Shown here one piece after another: positions 9,085-15,286 of a stretch of 40,597 bases of DNA. The DNA is from Candidatus Bathyarchaeota archaeon. Its GTDB lineage: Archaea; Thermoproteota; CALKCG01; B24. The notes beneath the pieces were generated by a model. That model saw nothing but the letters and a program-made list of their open reading frames with translations, ran no database searches and was not told the DNA's origin. A program made the translations under genes and the position numbers. The DNA lies in NCBI GenBank assembly GCA_018396755.1, contig JAGTQM010000016.1, positions 1 through 40,597 on the forward strand, written 5' to 3'. The stretch's first letter is position 1; the number at the start of each line of letters is the position of its first letter.

Positions 9085-9515
9085 TCACTTTCTCCAATAC
9101 CCCCTTTTCATGTTTGGTACGTATCCGGCGTCCTCTATCACCGAGGCTCCCAAGATCATCTTTTCTGAGAGACTCATCAGCTTTAGCCTTTCCCTAACCT
9201 TTTCTGGAAACATGCATACAAACAGTCTTCTGAGACTTATTTCGGTGTCTTCAACGAAGACGTTACTAACGTCGGCAAAACTTCACTTAACAACCATGCC
9301 TAGGGTGACAATTTCATCTTACCAAAGCCCTTCAATGGCTGACTCATCGATGATAATGCCCGTGCTCTTACGTATATCCTCGATCTTCTGCTAAACCGTT
9401 CACTGGGACGTTTTAAAGCCCCCCTCAAAGTCCTTGCTGTAAGGCTTCTTTCTTTCAATTCCTTCAATGCTTTTTCGAAGAAGTCTAATGCGTCCATCCG
9501 TTGGGTTTGGCCCAT
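9085..9515 (-). pseudogene. Decayed reverse-strand gene of unknown family
   Basis: Reading the reverse strand from 9515, one frame gives a plausible N-terminus (MGQTQRMDALDFFEKALKEL, then KERSLTARTLRGAL). After SRRSRIYVR the protein-like signal moves to another frame (KSTGIIIDESAIEGLW), which is then broken by two in-frame stops but stays protein-like (DVSNVFVEDTEISLRRLFVC, FPEKVRERLKLMSLSEKM, ILGASVIEDAGYVP) up to a stop at 9085-9087. One frameshift plus two stops in about 140 codons is the mark of a pseudogene. I do not recognise the family. Forward-strand open frames here are shadows. The neighbouring decayed genes support degradation over sequencing error. Confidence 0.55.
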
Positions 9516-9646
9516 TTTGCTAACTCAGCAAATCCATCTTTCAAGGCTTGTTATCGTTTAAGTGTTTATTTATAGCCATCATAGGGATCATCGCATGGTT
9601 TGCTCTTCAGTTTCAAGTAATGATGATATATCTGTTTCCTTGATGA

Positions 9647-9871
9647 CCCGACATACTTTCTTGGCGCACTCCAGGCGCATCTATACACGGATGTGTTTGC
9701 GTACGTTTAGGTGACATTATAGTTTTAACTCTAGAGGGGCTTATAGCCATATGTAAGGCGAGGGCAACAGTTCTCGTCGATGTCGGATGCATGTTTATCG
9801 GAACTAATTGCAAGAATGCTAGGAAGGTTTATCAGAGTCGTTTATACATATCAAATTGCACGTTTGATTGA
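9647..9871 (+). pseudogene. Orphan coding remnant with no start codon
   Basis: An open frame between the stop at 9644-9646 and the stop at 9869-9871 reads like real protein in its middle: RLGDIIVLTLEGLIAICKAR, then ATVLVDVGCMFIGTNCKNAR. It has several cysteines and a hydrophobic VLVDVGCMFIG core. There is no in-frame start before the conserved-looking part, and it ends just before the ribosome binding site of the HEPN gene. I read it as a fragment of a larger lost gene; no family is recognised. It could be chance, since it is only 74 codons. Confidence 0.35.
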
Positions 9872-9890
9872 TTTCGGTGGGGGGTGGCTA

Positions 9891-10307
9891 TTGCCTTCAG
9901 ATTATTGGAAACGTGAGGCGTTAAGGTGGCTAGAAGACGCGTTTGAGGATTTAAGTGTTGCAGAGGACCTGTTAAGAGGTGGTCATCACTCTGCCTCTTG
10001 CTTCCACTCTCAACAAGCTGCTGAAAAGGCCGTTAAGGCAGCCCTATATTCAAATCGGGTCGAGGCAAAAGGCCATTCTATACTTGAGCTCCTTGAGAGC
10101 CTAGGGAGGGTGACTGGTTTAAGGCTTGAGGAGCTTTATGAGGACGCCCGCCTCTTGGATAGGCATTATGCTCCCACAAGATACCCTAACCTGCATCCGA
10201 GCATTTCTTTACCTAGCCACAAATTGTATTCAAGGGAGGATGCAGAAAGATGTATAGGTTCAGCAAGGAAGATCGTAAACTGTATGAAGAGATTGTTGGA
10301 AGACTAA
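9891..10307 (+). CDS. HEPN-domain protein, probable toxin of a HEPN/MNT pair
   Basis: A 138-residue HEPN protein, the usual size for the family. Helical signature segments are DLSVAEDLLRGGHHSASCFH, SQQAAEKAVKAAL and GHSILELLESL, then the R-x4-H motif R87-LLDR-H92 followed by YAPTRYP. In related systems this arginine-histidine pair is the RNase centre. I choose TTG at 9891, behind GGTGGGGGGTGGC (9877-9889), because it starts at the family N-terminus (MPSDYWKREALRWLEDA); longer forms from 9780 add residues with no family likeness. It overlaps the nucleotidyltransferase gene by 58 bases. Base composition is richer in G+C than the core genes, consistent with a mobile module. Confidence 0.88.
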   Translation: MPSDYWKREALRWLEDAFEDLSVAEDLLRGGHHSASCFHSQQAAEKAVKAALYSNRVEAKGHSILELLESLGRVTGLRLEELYEDARLLDRHYAPTRYPNLHPSISLPSHKLYSREDAERCIGSARKIVNCMKRLLED

Positions 10308-10693
10308 AAGACTTCATATTGAAAAAAGCGGATAAACTCAAACCAAAACTGGTTATTTTATACGGCAGTTTCGCGAGAGGGGATTGGCATAGAGGTAGTG
10401 ACCTTGACTTGCTCGTCGTTTCCGATGATGTGCCCTTAGACTACAGAGACCGGTGGGACATACTATACACAGTAATAATGGGCTTCCCAGTCGAACCCCA
10501 TGTATACACGACCCAAGAATTTGAGGAAATGCTCGTACACGGAAGGATGACGGTATTAGATGCGTTAACGGAGGGAGTCGTGGTATACGCAGACGAAAAA
10601 TTCATGGAAAAAGTGGATAAAATGCTAAAAGAAACCATGGAAAAACTTCAACCCAGAAAAATAAGTGTAGGCTGGGAGCTCAGAAAACTTTAA
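10250..10693 (+). CDS. MNT-type nucleotidyltransferase, probable antitoxin
   Basis: A 147-residue minimal nucleotidyltransferase with the classic G39-S40 and D51/D53 motif (LYGSFARGDWHRGSDLDLLV). In characterised HEPN/MNT pairs this protein neutralises the HEPN RNase, in the HepT/MntA case by adding AMP to a tyrosine beside the HEPN histidine. The ATG at 10250 follows GGAGGATG by 7 bases and lies within the HEPN gene (58-base overlap), so the two must be translated together. The C-terminal 40 residues are charged and helical. Both genes are intact although everything around them is broken. Confidence 0.88.
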   Translation: MYRFSKEDRKLYEEIVGRLKDFILKKADKLKPKLVILYGSFARGDWHRGSDLDLLVVSDDVPLDYRDRWDILYTVIMGFPVEPHVYTTQEFEEMLVHGRMTVLDALTEGVVVYADEKFMEKVDKMLKETMEKLQPRKISVGWELRKL

Positions 10694-10703
10694 GCCAATT
10701 TCT

Positions 10704-10832
10704 TCACAGCAAACAACCTAATAGAGGGAAAGCTGATACGATCATAATACCTAGTTTAAGAATACCGTGGCCGGCTTTTTGAATGGCTGTTTCAGAACTG
10801 ATGCAGCTTATTAGGATGGTTAGTAAAGCCAT
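10704..10832 (-). pseudogene. Hydrophobic remnant or small membrane peptide
   Basis: A reverse-strand frame from the ATG at 10832 to the stop at 10704-10706 encodes 42 residues with two hydrophobic stretches (MALLTILISCISSETA and LGIMIVSAFPLLGCLL). The same frame is open further upstream to about 10880 (FVVTPTIYF precedes the ATG), overlapping the end of the creatininase relic. This looks like the last helices of a lost membrane transporter, or less likely a small membrane protein of its own. No ribosome binding site is seen. Confidence 0.3.
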
Positions 10833-10866
10833 GAAATATATGGTTGGAGTTACTACAAAATTCTTA

Positions 10867-11497
10867 TTAAGAGCGTTTTGATTTGCCTTCTACTTCTTTA
10901 ACAAACTCAGATATTTTACTAACAGCTAGTTCAAATATTTTCTCTCCGAGCTCTTTAGAAGATAGGGTTGGGTCTCCGGAAATGCCATCTTCCTCCCCCT
11001 TTACTGCCGGTGGATAGTATCCATCAATTATAAATTGTCTGCGCCAGTTGACCAAATCCGAGGGTGCATATTTAGTGGATATATAGCAGAATCCGTAAAC
11101 CTGTGCGTCTACTGGTATACTCCAATCTGGCCAGACCAATGATTTCTTAGTCCAGTTTATTCTATCAATCACTTGAGGGATCCAGCGCTCAGTCCCACCA
11201 CCATGACCATTGATCACTATGATCCTCTTGAAACCACTTCTAAGGTACGTTTCTAAAATATCGTTTAACGCAACACGGATACGTTTCCACGTCGAAAGGC
11301 GATGGGGAAAACCATATGGGTGGGGCTACGAGTACGCGGGGCTCCGGATTAAGCCTCCCAGCCACTCCTAGGCATATATGGAATACGTTATATGTCTGAA
11401 CTAATGCATCGCTTAGAACGTGGAAAGTCTGTTTGAGATTACAGCCACCTAGGATTAAGACCATGTATAGGACACGGATGTCATCTGGTAGGCTGCA
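10867..11497 (-). pseudogene. Creatininase-family amidohydrolase, frameshifted and degenerate
   Basis: The downstream part (from 11217) keeps the family block VINGHGGGTERW and a normal-looking C-terminus. Upstream, the frame with PRVLVAPPIW ends after a shift near 11300-11325; joining frames restores GFPHRL, then RVALNDILETYLRSGFKR, then IIVINGHGG. Further upstream the region that should read like EQHGPHLPLGTDAL has decayed to NLKQTFHVLSDAL, so the expected metal ligands are lost. A stop at 11498-11500 ends the readable part. The family normally hydrolyses cyclic or open amides using two metal ions; this copy cannot be functional. The intact-looking C-terminal half could still be translated from an internal ATG but would be inactive. 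Confidence 0.75.
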
Positions 11498-11758
11498 CTA
11501 GGTCGGTGTGCCTCCAGACGCAGAAAGGTGTTTAAAGGCTAAACAGTCCCTACACTTAGGTTTACGGACTACCGGAACTTTCTCGTTTTCTTCTAAGCCG
11601 CAGATCCGATAGCTTATACTATGCAAGTTGTTTTGCTCAGAAGTAAGCTTAGACTCTAGATTCCTAGCACTTAAAATGAATTCCCTTCTTCACGAGCACA
11701 AGTTTCAAGGAAATTTGATAAGTAAAAGCATCGCAGTCATATACGAGAGGTTTGAAAG
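11498..11758. other. Intergenic stretch, nothing recognised
   Basis: About 260 bases between the creatininase relic and the Gfo/Idh fragment. The area near 11740-11758 (GAGAGGTTTGAAAG) supplies a plausible ribosome binding site for the following fragment. I see no RNA gene, repeat or convincing coding remnant in the rest. Confidence 0.5.
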
Positions 11759-12094
11759 TTGAACACATATCGTGGCGTTATTATCGGTTGTGGTCCTCGT
11801 GCTCATGATCATGCTGTCGCATATCGCAATTGTAAACAAGCTGAATTCGTCACTGTTGCCGACATAGATGAAGGGCGGGCAAGGAACTTCTCAGAAAAAT
11901 ATGGCGTCCGTTACTATCTGAATGCCGAGGAAATGGTGGAACAGGAGAAGCCCGATATCGTAACGATAGCGACGAAAGAGGAGCCACGCTGCCAGTTGAC
12001 AATTATGGCTGCACGATATGGAGTGATGGCTATTGTTGCTGAGAAGCCAATGGCCTCGAACATTTCAGAAGCTCGCCGTATGGTCAAAGTCTGA
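11759..12094 (+). pseudogene. Gfo/Idh/MocA oxidoreductase, N-terminal fragment only
   Basis: Encodes 111 residues covering only the NAD(P)-binding Rossmann half of the family: GVIIGCGPRAHDHAVAY, a DIDEGRAR turn, and the IVAEKPMASN motif whose lysine is catalytic in intact enzymes. Full members have about 330-400 residues; here the frame stops at 12092-12094 just after the EKP helix and the substrate domain is absent. The start is TTG at 11759 behind AGAGGT. Codon use differs from the core genes (more CGT/CGC arginine and CTG leucine, higher G+C), suggesting transfer from elsewhere. The next reading frame belongs to a different family, so a deletion has joined two relics. Confidence 0.75.
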
Positions 12095-12097
12095 GAT

Positions 12098-12601
12098 GTG
12101 AGCCCTTATGCCGACTGGTTTGACTGGGATCTTCTGCTCAATTATAGAATGAATGCATGGTCTCTACCATGGAGCTATCGCATTGAAAAAGACAGCGGAG
12201 ACGAGGTTATGGTCCATTTATGGAGGACAACGGTTATAGCACCTCTAAGAATCGATAAGTGGATCACACTAAGGAAGGGCGAAAGCATTGTCTATGTGAG
12301 TCACAAGATAACAAACGTAGGCTACGAGTACTTCGACTTCATCTGGGGCATTCACCCAGGGTTTAGAGTAGAACCAGGCTATAGAATAGACCTTCCAGCT
12401 GAAGACGTACTAATTGAAGAATCCCTTCCAGACGAAAGACTTGGAGCCAAGGGGACAATGTATAAGTGGCCTTATGCTAAAGACAAATCTGGGTCTTCAG
12501 TGGACATGAGGATTGTGCCTCCACCAACCGTTCGAACATGCGACTTTCATTATGTGATTAAGTTGAATGGCTCAGTTGACATCATGCTCAATTATTTTTA
12601 A
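12098..12601 (+). pseudogene. Galactose-mutarotase-like (DUF4432-type) protein, internal fragment
   Basis: A 167-residue frame resembles the central part of aldose-epimerase/mutarotase-fold proteins: SLPWSYRIEKDSGDE, KWITLRKGES, KITNVGYEYFDFIWGIHPGF with the expected histidine, and RIDLPAEDVLIEESLPDERL. It lacks the N-terminal strands and stops early after VIKLNGSVD, where the family continues with further sheets. The GTG at 12098 is only nominal; there is no clear ribosome binding site. In many genomes such proteins sit beside Gfo/Idh sugar oxidoreductases, so these two fragments may come from one lost carbohydrate operon. Confidence 0.6.
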
Positions 12602-12661
12602 ACCTAGAGGAAACGTAGAAGGCAAATTTAATAGGTTAAAATCACTGCTCGTAAAGGTTAA

Positions 12662-12695
12662 GTTTTTAAACCTCTAGAACAGTTTCTAACTGGGT
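12662..12695 (+). promoter_or_regulatory. Promoter and leader of the eS30 gene
   Basis: The TATA-like GTTTTTAAA at 12662-12670 follows a purine-rich stretch (GTAAAGGTTAA) that may act as the BRE. Initiation about 25 bases downstream would give a leader of roughly 10 bases containing GGGTG, 7 bases before the ATG at 12703. Confidence 0.5.
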
Positions 12696-12702
12696 GTAAA
12701 AA

Positions 12703-12891
12703 ATGCCAACTCACGGGAGTCTTACAAAAGCTGGTAAAGTTAGAAGTCAAACCCCCAAAATACCTGCTAAACCTAAAAGTTCCCCACCGCCTAGAATTAG
12801 AAATAAAAGCAACTATATTAAACGTTTAACTCTAAATAGAAAGCCAGGCCAAAACTGGGTAGTGAGTACTAGTCCCACATCAACTCCCTAA
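12703..12891 (+). CDS. rps30e: 30S ribosomal protein eS30
   Basis: A 62-residue, very basic ribosomal protein of the small subunit, shared with eukaryotes. The family signature is clear at the start ([20 protein letters not shown]) and near the end ([12 protein letters not shown]). The C-terminal tail STSPTSTP is not conserved. The length is typical for archaea. It is a single gene with its own promoter, converging on the small membrane-protein gene 16 bases downstream. As I recall, eS30 occurs in TACK and Asgard lineages but not in most Euryarchaeota, so it helps place the organism. Confidence 0.95.
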   Translation: MPTHGSLTKAGKVRSQTPKIPAKPKSSPPPRIRNKSNYIKRLTLNRKPGQNWVVSTSPTSTP

Positions 12892-12907
12892 GGCTGGTAA
12901 CGTTTAT

Positions 12908-13156
12908 TTAACCCTCTTTCTCCTCAGGTATAGCTGGTGGAGGAGCTTTAGTAGTTGCCATAGCCCATCCAATCCATATTAAAATAGCCCAGAAGACTAA
13001 AACAATAATGTATACTGGTATTGCTAAAGCCCACCAGCTGAGTTGCTTATCCATGATTTCCCAGTTGGTCGGCGATAAAAATAGCATCCACGTGTACACT
13101 ACTATAATTATTATGCTTAACAGGCACAGTAGGAAACCCATACCTCTCTCGCTCAT
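12908..13156 (-). CDS. Small two-helix membrane protein resembling PIG-P
   Basis: An 82-residue protein with two transmembrane segments (about 7-27 and 44-66), a short loop between them and a charged proline-rich tail (KAPPPAIPEEKEG). The second helix begins with WWALAIPVYIIV (41-52), nearly the eukaryotic PIG-P signature (YWAxAxPVYLLV), and the first ends in YTWMLFLSP, like the YLVWAFIP of PIG-P. PIG-P is a small subunit of the enzyme that adds GlcNAc to phosphatidylinositol in GPI synthesis. DPM2, a related small two-helix subunit of dolichol-phosphate-mannose synthase, is a weaker match. In an archaeon it might assist a membrane glycosyltransferase; this is inference. ATG start behind GAAGGGGTT; TATA-like CTATTTATAG lies about 60 bases upstream. 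Confidence 0.72.
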   Translation of the reverse strand: MSERGMGFLLCLLSIIIIVVYTWMLFLSPTNWEIMDKQLSWWALAIPVYIIVLVFWAILIWIGWAMATTKAPPPAIPEEKEG

Positions 13157-13297
13157 ATTAAACCCCTTCAGCTACACAGTACAGTTTTTTGAATTTAACA
13201 TTAATTCTAAGCTTCTATAAATAGTTAAGTGGTTCTTTCAAAGTTTTAGTCCAACCAAACATGGTATTCAATTGCTTCATTATGCTTTAAAATTCAA

Positions 13298-13999
13298 CTA
13301 AGACTTGGCGGCCCTCAATCCCCTTGGGGTGGAAACTCTAACCGCTATAACCCTCACCTGATCCACAGTATTTTCACACCAATCTGCAACGTTTTCGAGA
13401 GCATCTAGAAACTGGGCGACCATTATAGTCTCACCTAACGTAGCATCTCTACAAGAACCCATTTTTACAAAGACTTTGCGGCATTCCTCGTAAATATCAT
13501 CCACCTCTTCCTCTAATCTCTCAACTCTATCAGCACTCTCAAGAGATTTCTCAACATCGGAAAGTAATAGTGAAATAGTGCTCTTCACATTATGTGTGCT
13601 TTCATTAACTCTCTCAGCCATTCTGAGAATTACACTTTTCAATTCCTCACTAAGCCCCCCTACGCGGATAATAGACATCAACCTACCTGCCTCCCTAGCC
13701 CAATCTGCTATCCAATCTATCCTCCTAACGAGATCCATTAAAGCCGCCTTATCATCCGGCGTTAGCTCACTAGCAGATAGTTCGTTTAAAATAACTCTCC
13801 TTATGTAATCCGCCTCCATTTCCTTATGGGATAATTCTTTAAGCTTTTTTGTAGGATCTTCTAAACCACTTATAGAGGTCTTTATAGCGTTATATAGCGA
13901 CTCTACGCAATCCACGGTTAACTCAAGATGGACTTCCATACGCTCTATAGCTGAAACTTTCCGTCTCCTACGAAGCCACTCTAACAGTTCCCCACTCAA
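13298..13999 (-). CDS. DUF47 / PhoU-like protein
   Basis: A 233-residue helical protein of the DUF47 (PhoU-like) family: two repeated helical bundles with many acidic residues, such as EMEADYIRRVILNEL, then RVERLEEEVDDIYEECR and FLDALENVADWCENTVD. Family members often sit beside low-affinity Pit phosphate transporters and regulate them; no Pit gene is here, but an ABC importer operon starts divergently 142 bases away. The start is TTG at 13999; an in-frame TGA lies three codons upstream, so no longer form is possible. The ribosome binding site is weak (GTGATG, 6 bases before). Its role in this context is unknown. Confidence 0.85.
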   Translation of the reverse strand: MSGELLEWLRRRRKVSAIERMEVHLELTVDCVESLYNAIKTSISGLEDPTKKLKELSHKEMEADYIRRVILNELSASELTPDDKAALMDLVRRIDWIADWAREAGRLMSIIRVGGLSEELKSVILRMAERVNESTHNVKSTISLLLSDVEKSLESADRVERLEEEVDDIYEECRKVFVKMGSCRDATLGETIMVAQFLDALENVADWCENTVDQVRVIAVRVSTPRGLRAAKS

Positions 14000-14106
14000 C
14001 GGGCATCACAACTATAGTTGATTTAAGCTTCTAAAAAAGGTTATTAATAATGTGGTGGATTGCGATTTAGAAATACCGTTTATAGATTAGATAGAAAAGC
14101 TAAAGT

Positions 14107-14140
14107 TATTTAAACACATCCTATATCCCTAAAGTGGAAC
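14107..14140 (+). promoter_or_regulatory. Promoter of the ABC importer operon
   Basis: TATA-like TATTTAAA at 14107-14114 is preceded by AAGCTAAAG (possible BRE). Initiation near 14138 would leave a very short or absent leader before the ATG at 14142; the AAAGTGG at 14131-14137 could serve as ribosome binding site only if transcription starts earlier. Confidence 0.4.
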
Positions 14141-14141
14141 A

Positions 14142-15281
14142 ATGTCTAGAAGAAGTCGAAGAGTAATTCCATCAGAGGGATACCTCCTACTCCTAGTGGG
14201 TATCCTAATAGGTTTTCTACTTTTCACGTTAATAGCCGCCGTTTTCTCCATTAGGGCTTTAAAAAATCTAATCCCAACTGAAAAAACGTTTACTCTTAGA
14301 GTGTTATATACGAGTGAGAAGCAAAGTTGGATGGAGGAGATAGCGCCTTTATTCGAAGAGTATTTCAAAAACAATTATGGATATACCGTTAGGATGGAGT
14401 TTACAATCGCAGGCTCACATGAAACTGTAAACCTAATACTACATGGTTCATCGAAGCCAGCGATTTGGAGTCCAGCATCAAATATATGGATACCTTACTT
14501 GAATTATAAGTGGAGGAAAATCGGATACGACTACGATATCGTAGAAGAATGGCATCCAGTATTGGTAACACCAACTGTCATAATTACGTGGGAGTCTCTT
14601 CTCAAAAAATACAATATAACTGGTTTTCTAAGCCTTTATAGGCTGATTAAGGATGGGGTTGATTTTACATATGGGCATCCAGATCCAATGCTAAGCAATG
14701 GAGGTGTTACAACAGTCCTACTTGAGATTGCTGAAGCCGCGGGTAAACCCATTGAAGAGTTGACGTTAAGCGACTTAATCAATGAAACCGTTCAAGAAAT
14801 TGTTCGCACAATAGAATCTAGAGTTATCTACTATGGTAAAAGCACCGGTTTCTTTGGAAAATGGGCTGTTGAAAACGGTCCATCGGCTTTAACGGTCTTC
14901 TCAGCTTACGAGAATATTGTGATCGATAATTCTATTGAGGCCTTAAAGAGATGGGGTAATCGGCTTATGGCAGTATACCCAATCTACGGCACGATTCTCA
15001 ACGACCACCCGTTCGCAATATTGAATGCACCATGGGTTGGTGAAGAAGAGAAACTAGTAGCTGAGAAGTTCATCGAGTTCCTACTTAGTAAGGATTCTCA
15101 GGAAAGAGCTGTTAAACACGGCTTCAGACCGGTTAGAGGAGACATCATACTCAGTCGTGAGCTTTTCAGTCCTGAGAATGGTGTAAGCTACGAATTGAAT
15201 GTAACGGTTCATAAGCCTCCGAGTGGGGAAATATTGGAAGGTCTCTTCACAATTTGGGTTAAAATCAGAAGTAGGGGCTAG
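14142..15281 (+). CDS. ABC importer substrate-binding protein
   Basis: A 379-residue extracytoplasmic binding protein of the type 2 periplasmic-binding fold. A basic N-terminus (MSRRSRR) is followed by one membrane segment (about 14-37), an uncleaved anchor by appearance because no cleavage site or lipobox cysteine is visible. Family-like segments are IWSPASNIWIPYL, STGFFGKWAVENGPSALT, and HPFAILNAPWVGEEEKLVAEKF, as in sulfate/molybdate/thiosulfate-type binding proteins. The tail after about 340 is extra. The permease starts 5 bases downstream. Substrate is not evident: an oxyanion is likely from the permease type, but nothing in the sequence fixes which. Confidence 0.85.
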   Translation: MSRRSRRVIPSEGYLLLLVGILIGFLLFTLIAAVFSIRALKNLIPTEKTFTLRVLYTSEKQSWMEEIAPLFEEYFKNNYGYTVRMEFTIAGSHETVNLILHGSSKPAIWSPASNIWIPYLNYKWRKIGYDYDIVEEWHPVLVTPTVIITWESLLKKYNITGFLSLYRLIKDGVDFTYGHPDPMLSNGGVTTVLLEIAEAAGKPIEELTLSDLINETVQEIVRTIESRVIYYGKSTGFFGKWAVENGPSALTVFSAYENIVIDNSIEALKRWGNRLMAVYPIYGTILNDHPFAILNAPWVGEEEKLVAEKFIEFLLSKDSQERAVKHGFRPVRGDIILSRELFSPENGVSYELNVTVHKPPSGEILEGLFTIWVKIRSRG

Positions 15282-15286
15282 ATATC

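Larger units (their letters stand above)
8857..9890. other. Long stretch without an intact gene
   Basis: About 1 kb between pyrD and the HEPN gene holds no intact gene. The first 228 bases (8857-9084) show nothing I can recognise beyond the presumed pyrD promoter area. 9085-9515 is a broken reverse-strand gene and 9647-9871 an orphan coding remnant, both listed separately. 9516-9646 shows nothing. The stretch reads as the left part of a region of gene decay. Confidence 0.6.

Noticed and set aside
9068-9394. Forward 108-codon open frame rich in Ser, Leu and Thr
   Set aside because: Its composition is that of an antisense shadow; the reverse strand over the same bases gives protein-like sequence across broken frames.
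9780-9890. Longer N-terminus for the HEPN protein from an ATG at 9780
   Set aside because: The added residues have no HEPN likeness, while TTG at 9891 has a strong ribosome binding site and gives the usual family length.
12908-13156. Naming the small membrane protein DPM2
   Set aside because: The two-helix layout also fits DPM2, but the WALAIPVY segment matches PIG-P better; the naming is kept as a resemblance.
13008-13220. Forward 70-codon frame opposite the PIG-P-like gene
   Set aside because: Shadow of the reverse-strand gene, whose membrane-helix pattern and signature motif are far more protein-like.
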